Shown: positions 24,601 to 35,204 of the stretch, piece by piece
How the letters are laid out: each line of letters begins with the position of its first letter
Position numbering within the stretch: position 1 is the first letter of the stretch
DNA from: Diplosphaera chodatii
Lineage: Eukaryota > Chlorophyta > Trebouxiophyceae > Prasiolales > Stichococcaceae
DNA length: 64,000 nt
Assembly: GCA_032358165.1 (NCBI GenBank)
Contig: JAALGY010000054.1
Location: 1,984,001 to 2,048,000 of the forward strand
Direction: 5' to 3'
Notes under the pieces: model-generated
Databases searched by the model: none
Seen by the model: the letters and a program-made list of their open reading frames with translations, nothing else
Told to the model about the DNA's origin: nothing
Program-made: the position numbers and the translations under genes

Positions 24601-26808
24601 ACTGCAGAAAACGGCCAGAGTGGCAGCCATGCTGTAGTAGGGTGCACCTGCAGCAGCAGCTCGGCACCACCAAGGCGTGCAAACAGCGCGATCCAGCTCG
24701 AGGTGCCGAAGTCGAGGCACTCCTTCAGATCCGCAAGCGCCTGGGCTGAGGGGCACTGCCACACCTCCTGCATCATGGCCTCTGGGCTGCAGCATAGGAG
24801 ACCTCCACGCTGAGACCCGTGCCCGGGTTCGAGTTGTGCGGCATATATTGACGATAACCATGGGCTGCTACTCCATGACAACACTTCCGCGGAGTCTGTG
24901 CAGCCCTGCGGCTGATATCATGCCGGTCAACATATGGTGCTGTACCTGACGAACTGGGTGTCGCCCGCATGCCAGGCAGCCCAGGGCGGCTTCGTCTGGT
25001 TGACCTCAGCAATGTACATGGCCCGTGCAGCCAGTGCCACAGCAGGGCGGCCGCCCAAGTCACCTTGCACCACCTTGGCTGCCCAGCCCTGCAATGCAGT
25101 CGATTGAAATACCTGCCATGCTGCCAGCGCGAGCACGGAACCCAGGCACTTTGGCGGATAACAAAGGAGGCCCTGGGATACAAGCAAGAAACTGGCAGGA
25201 TGCTCACCTGCAGCACATCATGGCGGATGGGTTCAAATTCGTGCACATGCCGTGCCACAAATTTCTGCGCCCTCTCGAACTGCTCATCTAGTACATCTGC
25301 TGGCAGCCGTGGATCGTCCCAAAAATCCTCGTGCAGTGCATAAGATCCTGCTTTGCTGCAGAGCAGGTGTACCAAGGCAGGGGCATGCACCATGCTGAGC
25401 ATGCATGGCCCGTCCATGCTGACCAGCAGTGTCTTCGCTGGCGGTCGGCAGCCTGTGAGTGCGGCAAGCGACTCTGTGTATGCCTGCGCTGTGGCGGCTG
25501 TGGCTGCTGCAGCCGCATCTGAAGAACGCAGCACCTCTGACGAGCTGCTGCCTGGCGTCAGAGCATCCCTGCGTTGTGTATCAAAGTCAAAGCCTCGTCA
25601 TTGATACCCTGACACTGTCCATGCAATGGACACTGCACTGGTCCCTGCTTTTCATGGCGCTGGTGCCAGCAGCATGCTGTAGACTCATGCGGCTGACCTG
25701 ATACGATCAATCAGGTGCCGGTGCGGCTTGCTGCTGCTGCTGCTGCCAACGCCAGATCCACCTGCACTGCTTGGTGTGTCCTTCGGCGCACGTAGATGGC
25801 TGCCAGCACTGCTGCTGTGCAGATTCCGGCTGCTCGCTGGAGTGCCAGGGTCTGAATACCCCCCAGCACTGTCTGTGGAAAACCTCCGGCCCACCTGGCA
25901 AGACAGGCTGCTGACCCTCACCGATCAGAGCTTCATCTGTGCAGTTGCCGGAGCAAATTTCAGCACGGGAAATATATGAGCATGCGGCGACTGACAGCTC
26001 ACCAGTGCTGGAGTGTTGCTCGCATCCTCCGTGGCTCTGCCACTCCCCTGCTGCTGGCTTGCTGCGCCTTGCAGGGATTCATCTTGCATCGTATGCAGCT
26101 GGCGCGCGGCGGGACGGCGATCAAGCGAGGCGCGCGGCTGTTCGCCCGCTGCGATCGCGGCACGCAGCGCATCCACCCATGCCGCGCGCTCATGAAGGCT
26201 CTCAAGAGCCAGCGCATACCTGCGACGACATCGTTGGTTCGTTGCATCGAACACTGTTCATCGTTCCGCATGCTTGTTGTCCAGTGACACCCATGCCTTC
26301 ACAGCATGTGCAGATGTGAGCTCAGCAACCTACGTTAAGCCATCAGCAGCCACGACGTCAAAACGTGCCAGGCTCCCGACCTTGCCCTTCACCTGTTTCA
26401 CACTGACGAAAGTCAGTCGCCCTACACTCCGCGTACATGCAGCTTTGGAGGGAGGCACGCTCGGTGCACCAAGCAAGCGCACCGTGACTGTGGCGCCTTT
26501 CAGTGGGAGGCTGCTGGCAGGCGGCTCGCCGGCCTGCGGCTTTCGGTAGTGTATCAAACAAGGCACATCGCCAGGCTGCAGAATGAAGTATCTCAGACGC
26601 CAGGCCTTCTCTTTGTGACCTGCGGCGACGCCCATGCCACTGTGTAATCGGTCTGCTTCACACTGTGATCTGTCATCGCGTCTGCATGCAGCTGCACGCC
26701 AGGACCCACAGGTCAAGCGTATCTACCTCGTTTGTATACTGAGCCCTGTATCATGCGTGGTGCTCGCCTTGCATCTGCATCCCCACGGACTGTCTCGATG
26801 GTGCCCAT
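18628..26808 (-). CDS. Formin with PH, GBD/FH3-like, FH1 and FH2 regions
   Basis: Actin nucleator/elongator, cytoplasmic or cortical. The start at 26808 (MGTIETVRGD) gives a short exon spliced in phase at 26619 to read KRGHKEKAWRLRYFIL. That begins a PH domain closed by ESLHERAAWVDALRAAI (about 26200). Helical exons at 25530-24000 (KECLDFGTSSWIALFARLGG, TSLEMLSKLCLYSSQGYCLA) resemble the Drf GBD/FH3 armadillo region. FH1 is in two blocks of polyproline, at about 23750-23540 and 22560-22400. FH2 runs from about 22190 to 19440: KKLKVPPPAPS, LPEGRVAGTFW, VLDLKRATAIGVVMQRMR, APSEDEARLLAAF and the hallmark ALALGNFLNWGGRLGAAPGF. The tail to 18628 repeats LAAARGRLR-type units three times and is basic. 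The FH2 alone is certain. One continuous gene is inferred from helical GBD exons running straight into the FH1 exon. Confidence 0.8.
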
Positions 26809-27225
26809 GTTTCCGACAGCTCGCCTGAGCGCGGACCGCGCCCAGGCGAGCAGCTGGATGCAGCCGATGACAGCTGTAAGGCCGGTTGCAAAGCGTGATA
26901 CGCTCGGGAGGTGTGCACCATAACGTAGGAGCTCCGACATCGACTGCAGCCCGCCCTGTAGCAAACCCTGCCATTCACAACGCGATTTCCAGGAGCAGTG
27001 CAGCTCAAAGCATACTTGCACAACCCAACGCACAGGTTGTCACTTGTTTACAGGGTAGATACCTGGCGACGTGCGCTTGTTACCACCGGTGGTTGCGAGG
27101 GACCAGCTTTGAGCTGTCGCTGGGTCTCGATCAGTTCCTGGCTGGCCTGGACAGTGCGTGGCAGGTTGAGAAGGGTCTTCCCAGCTACGATTGCCATTAT
27201 CTGCTGAGCAGAGACGTCTCATCCA
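26809..27225. promoter_or_regulatory. Shared upstream region of the divergent formin and PRA1 genes
   Basis: 417 bp between two start codons facing away from each other, so both 5' UTRs and promoters must lie here or overlap the genes. I recognise no TATA box or repeated element. Confidence 0.4.
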
Positions 27226-28699
27226 ATGGCCAGCTCGGGCAATGGCCCGCAGCAGTCACAACATGTGCAGGTCGCAGCAGAGGGATTGTTCGCCCGGGTC
27301 AAGCAGGTCGCTTCGGGCATCCTGGCAGAGGTGAGCCACTTTGATGTTCATTTGCACCACCACTGGCTGCAGCAGTTGCTTCTTAGCCAGCTGGTGCTTG
27401 TGCAAATTTGAGAGGTCAAGCTGACATGCTGCCATCCCTGGCCGATGCCAAGTCTGCGACTGGTCCGTCACGCTCCTCATGCTGTCAGAGTCACCTGTTG
27501 CTGCAATTTAGCCTGCCGTATGCCAATATAACGGCTGATCCGAGGGAGCCGGACCTCGTTGCAGTGTGGCGGTACAGCATGAGGATGCCAGCTGATGCTC
27601 CGGTGCTGTCTGCAGAGAAAACCATGGACGGAGATGGTGGATCGCAACGCGTTCTCACGACCCGCAAACCTGGCAGAGGTGCACTTGTACGCAATGTATG
27701 TGCACCCTCAGGCAGCAACAGCAGCGCCATACCGCCATGGTCCACATGGGCAGCATGGCGTGCTGCCTGTCAGTATTGGCCAGAAGGTGGTGCAATGCAA
27801 CAGATGTGGAGCTGCTGCAGTCGCACAGCCAGGCACCGCTTGCCCTGCTTCATGTGCTGTTACCAAGAGCCGACCCTTGCTGTTGGCGCAGGCATTGTCG
27901 CGGTTCAAGAAGAACTCGGCCTACTTCCGCATCAACTACTTCGTCTTCATCCTGCTCACCACGGTGGTGTGCATGGTGATGAATCCCAGCAGCCTCGTGG
28001 TGCTGGGGCTGTTGGGCGCGCTGTGGTTCTACCTTTTCATCGTGCGCCAGGCTTCCATCACCATTGGCGGCCGCGCTTTCAGGTGCTGGTCCGAGCGTTG
28101 TCTCGTGCATCATGCTGTGAGCGTGGCGCTGTCCATCTGCAGCCTTTGGAGGTTGCACTTAACAGCGCACAAGCGCTCAAGGTGTTGAAAATTCTTGTGA
28201 TCGGTGTTCTGCAGCCCGCGGGAACAGCTGGTCGCCATGGCGGTCGTGTCAGTCGTGGTCGTGTTCTTCCTCACCAGGTGAGCTTGCCGCTGCCGGACGT
28301 GTGGGGGCCCATGTCTGGAATTAGTGTCAGTGTGGAACACAGTCACCAGTAGACACTCATATGCAATGCTGCTGCTGCCGCAGCGTTGGGACGATTCTGT
28401 TCACGGCCATCGGCATCAGCCTGGTGGCCATTGCAGCCCACGGCGCTTTCCGTGTGCCCGATGATCTGTTCCTCGATGACAGTGAGGTGAGGGCCTGACC
28501 AAGCCTGTCCGACGACTCCTGCAGATAGCGAAGGGTCTAGGGTGTGTCGTGCCCCATCAGTGTGACTGAAACTGCGCGGCACACATGCAACGGGCACGGC
28601 CTACCACCATGCCGTGGCCCGTTTGAAGGTGGCCCTCGTGTCTGCCCTGCACAGATCGACAACCGGTCCGTGTTCGCATTCCTGTCGGCCAAAGTCTGA
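27226..28699 (+). CDS. PRA1 family protein (prenylated Rab acceptor)
   Basis: PRA1 proteins are small four-helix membrane proteins of the ER/Golgi that act on prenylated Rab GTPases (known family). The reconstructed protein is about 185 residues, normal for plant PRA1. Exon 1 (MASSGNGPQQSQHVQV to ASGILAE) joins in phase to RKPWTEMVDRNAFSRPANLA, the family's R-PW-E/FSRP signature. It then joins to SRFKKNSAYFRINYFVFILL with two hydrophobic helices. Two further helices follow (LVAMAVVSVVVVFFLTS, then VGTILFTAIGISLVAIA). The acidic VPDDLFLDDSE motif and a last exon, IDNRSVFAFLSAKV, end the protein. At least six exons, all junctions phase-consistent. Confidence 0.93.
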
Positions 28700-29306
28700 G
28701 CGGCCTCCCGTCATGGGGCTTGGTACTGAAGCGTCAGCGCATCGGTTATGAGGCTCGTGCTGACTGGCCTCCACGTCCGGCTGTGCAGTCAGCAGCAGCC
28801 AACAACAGCGTGCTGTCCTTCCTTATGGGCGGCCAGCCACCGCAGACGACGGCAGGCGCAAACGCGGTGTGACAGCAGGCGGGATGCAGCATGGCGGCGG
28901 TGTAGTAGGCAGCTGCCTCAGGACTGCACCACAGCTGCCCAAGCAACAGGCCAGCCCTGTGGGGTGGTATTGGCACGCCTGTGCTGCGGTGGATGACGAC
29001 AAGCCTGCCTTAGTGCAAAACGGTTCTCTTGGTTTGGGACCTTCGACGAGTGAGCGAGCTCATGCATAATTCATGAGCGGCCTGCACAATGAGCGAATTG
29101 TAGTGGTGTCGCTCACCTGATAATGTAAGCTGTATAGCAATGGCTGACAGGCTTACAAGGACCAGGAGCACCACGACTGTCACCCCACGTGCATGGAAGG
29201 TTCACCGCCCTCGTGTCTGCAGATCTTTCTGTGGTGTCATCGCGCACTGCATCATCGGAAGCCTGCATTACACAGTACAGTCCGCCACTCCCAGACCTTG
29301 AGCAGC
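28700..29306. other. Intergenic between PRA1 and MsrB
   Basis: About 600 bp holding the PRA1 3' UTR and the MsrB upstream region. An alternative upstream ATG at 29193 is in frame with the MsrB transit peptide, so part of this stretch could be coding. Nothing else is recognisable. Confidence 0.4.
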
Positions 29307-31354
29307 ATGCAGTGCGTCACTTCGCTGCACACCGCAAAGCAAGCACTCGTCGCTCAGAAGGTGTCGTTGGCACCCAGGGCGTTCCAAAGTCGCCCTGTAC
29401 ACTCGTCTCGTCGCCTCAACGTTCAGGTGATACTTCAATCACTGGAAGCCGATGATATCACATTCCATGAATGTATACTGCTACTGTGGCCGTTTCATGG
29501 TCCGAGGTCTTGCACGCACACAGCAATCGTGCCATGCTGCTCAGCAAGTCGTTGAGCATCATGCCACTGCACGCAGGCATTCAAGTTCCTGAAGGAGCTG
29601 GGCTTGGAGAAGCCGTCTTGGCTGCCCAACTTCGGCGGCAAGGACAAGAACGGTGCTGAGCAGGTGCGGTGTGGTCCGTCAACTTGGCTTGCGCCATTCT
29701 CTCCATCCCTGCCCCAGCCGTGCCAGGCAGACACGCGTCCGCGTGGTGCACGCAGGCCGCACGCTCTGCAGCGAGCAGTGCTCGTGAGGTCCACAAAGCA
29801 TCAGCAGCTATGCCACCATACGGTCGCATGATTGCTGGCATTGGGGCGGGGCTCGTTGCTGTGGCGCTATTCACCGGGGATGTGCCTGGCCTGACTCTCA
29901 AGGTGTCCAGCTGACTTTGGCATGATGAAAGCATCCAGGCGTGCAATGCAGCCATAATCAACATGTGACTCCTGTTCTGTTTGTATCTGCAGGCATCCCA
30001 GGCACGCGACTCATCCAGCATGGGCACTCAGGCATCGAAGGGCAGCCAGAAGGGCTGGCAGCCGTCACCAGGTATCGTGGCTGTCATGTCGGCCCTGCAT
30101 GAAGCTGTCCAGCCTTGGTGCTGGTGTGCACATGGTTGCTCAACCCTAGCCATCACCACTCTGTTGCGCGTGCTGCTGTAGAGGAGGGTGGCGAGCGGCG
30201 CGTCTCCAAGGCTGGCTATGACGTTACACCATTAACGGCGGCGAAGCAGAAGGAGCTGGCAGCTAGTCTGACGCCACATGAGAGGTGCATATAGCCCCAC
30301 CCGGCTGCAGACAAACTCCTCCCTCTGATACAGCCAGAGACAGCCAGGGATAATCACCAGATTGGCAACCTTACTATGCCTGGTTTTTTAGGTGCCGAGG
30401 TGCAAGCAGTGAGAGCAACGCGTCCTCTGCCTGAAGCGTGTGTGTGCATGTAGGGATGTCGCATTGGCATCAGGGACCGAGCGGGCATTCACTGGAAAGA
30501 CTGTCAATGGATACTCGCATGATCACAAGGGCAAGGGCCTGTGGGTCGGCTCCATTGGAGGGTGCGTGACACTGTCCATCCCTCGAGTTGATATTGCCGG
30601 TAGGACTGTCTGATGATGTCTTGTGCATCTGCTGTGATGGAGTCGCTGAGCATCTGTGTTGGGCGTACAGGCTGCCCCTGTTCAGCTCGGATACCAAGTT
30701 CGAGTCAGGCACTGGCTGGCCGTCCTTCTATGCCCCTATCGACCCGGAGCATGTGATTGAGGTGAATTTTAGCTCTGTACGGGTCGACCACCATGGCACG
30801 TTGTCATCTACCACATATCAGTCTTGGTACTGTTCGAGTTCACGTGCTGCTGTCTTACAGTGCCTTGCCGGCATTGTATGGAAAGCGCCAGCATCTCTGG
30901 TCAGGATGGCACTCTTTACTGGTGACGGACCATGCACATGCTGCTGCAGGTGTCAGACAGCTCCATTGCATTCATGCCACGAACAGAGGTGATCGACGCC
31001 CGGAGTGGAGGCCACCTGGGGTGAGCAGCCATGCCACCATTTAGTTTCAGGCTCCGCACTGTCAAGTGGCCCAATTTTCTTCACGGAACTTATCTCCTAG
31101 TGCTCTTGACTGGCCTGTGTTCACAACCTTTGCAGACATGTGTTCAACGATGGGCCTCGCCCCACTGGTGCGCATCCTGCTGGTGTTGTCATGCCGTCAT
31201 GGTGGTTCCTTGTTGATCAGCGGGAAACTTTTCAAGTCGCAGCCTCACGCCTGCTGCCTGGCATGCAGGCAAGCGGTATTGCATGAATGCGGCTGCCCTG
31301 CGCTTTATCCCAGAAGGCGAGGAGCTGCCGGCCGAGTCCAAGCCCGTGAACTGA
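29307..31354 (+). CDS. MSRB: Plastid-type peptide methionine-R-sulfoxide reductase (MsrB)
   Basis: Reduces methionine-R-sulfoxide in proteins using thioredoxin-type or related reductants. The start at 29307 ([17 protein letters not shown]) opens a Ser/Arg-rich presumptive chloroplast transit peptide ending [12 protein letters not shown]. It splices in phase to [20 protein letters not shown] and then a hydrophobic helix ([20 protein letters not shown]). The catalytic domain follows: [80 protein letters not shown] and [12 protein letters not shown], with a stop at 31352-31354. The catalytic Cys (GKRYCMN) is present. The usual resolving Cys (SGCGW) is Thr here, as known for plant plastid MSRB1. 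Both structural CxxC zinc pairs are absent. Confidence 0.92.
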
Positions 31355-31598
31355 TGGAAGCAGAAGGGTTCCTCACTGTATTGTTTGCTTAGCGTTCAGC
31401 TGTTGCATTGGCTGATATGGAGTGTCCTGTGGCGGTTCTCAGGACATATTGCATTCTCATGTTTCAATCTAATCAATTGAATGTCGGAACGAATACTTCA
31501 CACAACGTGCGACTCGGTACTCGATCCTGCAGTCCTCTGCGTCAACGGCACTCACTGGTACAAATGGAAATGTCGATCTCGTTGGGACTTGGGCGACA

Positions 31599-34482
31599 CT
31601 AGTAGTATATGCCAAAGCCCAGCTGTTTGGGGTCAGACTCGAGCTGCCAAGTGGGCTTGTTCAGGATGAAGCGCTGGCAGCCCTTCTTGGCTCTGTCGAA
31701 GAACTGCGTCCTCCTCTGCAGCGCCCCCCGCTCCTCCGGGAACCAGACACCCGGCTGCGTCTCCCCATCCAGCATTGACCTGCACCGCGGCCACGGCTGT
31801 GAACCACGAGCTAGGAGACAACACAACGGACAGCACTGCACGCCATGCTGTGCGACTCCGAACATGCTGATGCGGACAGCTGCAACCACACTACAGTACT
31901 TTGGCTGTGCTTGAATTTGCAGTGATGTCAATACATATGGGTGCAGGGGCCTTACATGGCAAAGGCGGCCACGCTGTGGCCAGCTGCATCGGAGCACTTC
32001 TTGTGCATGAACAGCGCCGCAGCCACGTTGCCATTCTCAAGCTCGACTTCCACCAGCATAGCTACCTGCATACATCAATCTTCAAACCGTCAACAGAATG
32101 CACACCATATGTTCGTATCTGCAGCACTCGAGGCACATGCAGCCCTGGCGACTCATGACCGAACACAAGAGCATATGATGATGCATGCTGGCATCAGGGG
32201 CACTAGCCCGCTCACCTTTTCGCCAACAAACCTGTCCACAAGCTGGACCCAGGGGTACGCCAGAGACGCCAGCCACTTGGACTTGCTGCGGTCTTGCAGG
32301 AAGCCTGGACATCAGACGCTGTCGTCATCGTCACATCAGCTGCTGTCGTCGAGTCCCCACACCATGACAGCATGCCCACTACTGCTGCAATGGGTACTCG
32401 GCCAGCGACACATCGGATTTGTCATGCAGTCATGCGAGTGTCCTGGTACCTGGCGGCGACAGGCGTGCAGTCAGCCACATCGCGATGTTCCAGATCTCAG
32501 GCTCTGTTCCGAACCTGGCACTGACGGCTGGCACCTGCGCAGACCAAGATGCTGCTATGACAGAGACTCACTGCTCCACCAAATAATTTGCAATTGAGCC
32601 AATCGCAGTCGGCATCGCAACATGCTCCGCTAGTTCCGCCAATTGCCAGATTCCTACTCGTGTTGGGCACATGGCAAGCAGCTTTGCACGCCTACCTTCA
32701 TGTACTCGTTGGCGGAGTACACTTCAGGCAGGTTGTACAGGTAGCACGTGCGGCGGCCCAGGCCGACGCCAAAGTCGACCACACGCCGCCCGCTGATGGG
32801 TGGCATCAACACCTGCAACAAGCAACCCCACGAATGCTGAGGCAGAACGCAGCCTGCAGCCTAACTGTAATTGCAGATCCTGACGGCTGGCAAGCAATGG
32901 CAGAGGGTTTTGAAAATCCTTGATCAAAGGGCAACATGGCAAATATCGCACGCCACTGCAGTCATCCTCGTTGTCCTGGACAGCCAGTAGATATCAAGAC
33001 CTTCAGATGGATGCTGCCCAGCAGAGTTCTGCTGCGCCTCTACGATACAACTCCAACACAGCGCTTGCCTTTTGGCCGTCGCGGTAGGCGACCACCTCCT
33101 CGCCCGCCAGCAGCATGGACGTCTCCAGGATGGTGGGCCCCACGCCGCCGGAGCCCGCTGTGTAGTAGCTGTACCGCAGCCGCGCGGGCTGCACCGCCCC
33201 CTCCCCCGGCTGGTCCCGCAGCGTGCCGTCGTGGTTGTACTCCTGCAACCGCGCACGTCTCAGAGTGGGGCCCATGTGGCCGGCGCTGTGGCGCGATGGC
33301 CGCAAGCCTCGTCCCGGGCACGCAATGCGGTCAGCAGGGTTTGGCTGCGCCTGACTGGACGCCACAGCCCGTCTGCCCAGGCGCCAACTCACCTTTCGGG
33401 CTGTGGAGATCATGTGGGCTGCCATGAGGTTGCTGGTGCCGGGGTAGATGCCCGTGGACGTGATCGCTGGCACGCCTGCATCCCTGGCCCTGCAGTGGGG
33501 ATGCATTTTGCTTGACTGTCTGCAATGTGTGTTGCGGCTGTGGGCCAGGAGATTGCCTGCGTCCAACCATGCCGTCAACAGACAACAGTGTCGGACAGCT
33601 CCGCTTGGCGCGCACTTCTGATGCAGCCGCTTGGCACGCTGCGTGTAGTCGGCATCGTCACAGACGTCCATGTACGGCACGCCGGCCGCGATGCACGCCT
33701 CCAGCACATTGCACTCTGTTCGCCGCTGGAAGGGCCCGGCAGCGTGCACCAACAGGTCCACACCCTGCACCATGCACCAGCAGAGTATGCGCTTCGCTGC
33801 TCGAGTGCGCGGAGACATTGGTGTGCAGCACGTGGTATGCACTGGACGAGCGACCGAGCAGTCAGGGATATATACCTCCAGGGCTGCAGCGAGCGAGGCT
33901 GCGTCATCAATGTCGCACTGCCGAAAGCGGGTCGCCTTCAGCTCTGGGCGCGCCTCCAGCACCTTGTCGTACCCTGCCGGCCGCCGCCCAGAGAGCGAGA
34001 TGTCGACGTCCGCCCCAAGCTGCAGGCACACGGCGCATTATCAGCACACGGAGAGGACGAGTCCACTGCGCATCGCTGCTTCGCCTCAAAGCCAGCATGT
34101 TCCAAACTCAGGAGATGCTGGTTCAGAAGGGGGTGGATCATCTGTCCTCTTCCTGCCGTTAACTGCGACACGTATTGGCCCTCATCATTTGGAAACGAGG
34201 CTGCACGGGCCTCACATCTATGAGGGATGACGCAGCGGAGGAGCCAACCCGCCCAGTGCCGCCAAGCACAAGCACGTGCCGCCGCCTGCCGCTGCTGCTG
34301 CTGTTGCTGCTGCTGCTCGCAGCAGCGCTGTCACCCGCGCGACCCTGCTGCTGGGCATCCTCGGCTGCGGCGTGCGGCACATGGCGCCGATGTCTAGTTC
34401 GCATGCTGCTGTGCCGGCTGCTGATGGACGCGATGTAGCACCTGTGACAAGAGCGTCGCTGAGATGTCTCCTGCACTGACAT
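31599..34482 (-). CDS. Saccharopine-dehydrogenase-like NAD(P)-binding oxidoreductase, probably plastid
   Basis: The start at 34482 (MSVQETSQRRSCHRCYIASI) opens a basic, Ser-rich presequence with a polyserine run. The Rossmann motif VLVLGGTGRVGSSAASSLID follows. Downstream exons give DISLSGRRPAGYDKVLEARP, QCDIDDAASLAAALE, VDLLVHAAGPFQRRTECNVL and PYMDVCDDADYTQRAKRL. They continue with the characteristic ITSTGIYPGTSNLMAAHMI, YYTAGSGGVGPTILETSMLL, ISGRRVVDFGVGLGRRTCYL and a C-terminal FILNKPTWQLESDPKQ. These match the saccharopine-dehydrogenase NADP-binding superfamily as found in cyanobacteria and plastid-bearing eukaryotes. The substrate is unknown, and the true lysine-pathway enzyme is not implied. 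About ten exons. Targeting is inferred from composition only. Confidence 0.8.
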
Positions 34483-35204
34483 CGCGGACGAACGAGCTGC
34501 TCCAGTCGGCGTGCTGCGCTGCATGACGAGGTGGCACCGCACTGGCACATAGGCCGTGCCTGCGCTGATTCTACGTACGCCATGCACAGCAGGACATGAT
34601 AGCAAGGTCTGCCTTTGCACCCAGCCCTGCATGTTTGCAATGCGCAATCAACAACCAATCCGTGCCAAGCTTGCAATAGAGCTGGTGAGCAGGTATGATA
34701 TAAATGTCGGTGTCCAAACTTTTGGTTGGTCCTATACCTCAGCTATCACATATCATAACACATGATGTTTCACAATCGCTGGCATTGCAAGCAGCTTTGC
34801 TGAGGCACAAGGCCTCGAGGCGTGTTGCTGGACACACAAGCAACAGCCAATCAGCTCGTCCCCTTCAAAGCATCGGACGCCGAATCTACATTTGCTCCTT
34901 TCACGCAGCTTCAGCAGTGCATCACCGGCACTGGGTGGAGTGCACTGCAGTTTACACACTTGTCGCCTTACACAGTAACCCTCTTGATCTGGGCGACAGT
35001 GTCTCATGTAGCTCAGCAGGCGCTATATCACTCGACTCCGCCTGCACCGTGAAGCAGGAAACCGACACCGCGCCAGGACATATACTGCCATCAGCTCGCT
35101 GATCGGCAACCCTTTGCATCGTTGGCGCTTCAGAACAGTTTGCAACCGGTCGCACATGAGACTGAGTTGGTGACAAAGGTAGCTGCAGCAGTTGGGGTGA
35201 CGCC
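34483..35204. promoter_or_regulatory. Shared upstream region of the divergent oxidoreductase and PTPA genes
   Basis: About 720 bp between two outward-facing start codons. It is visibly more AT-rich than the flanking genes (for example the AATAGAG to ATATAAATG stretch near 34675-34706). No defined element can be named. Confidence 0.4.
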
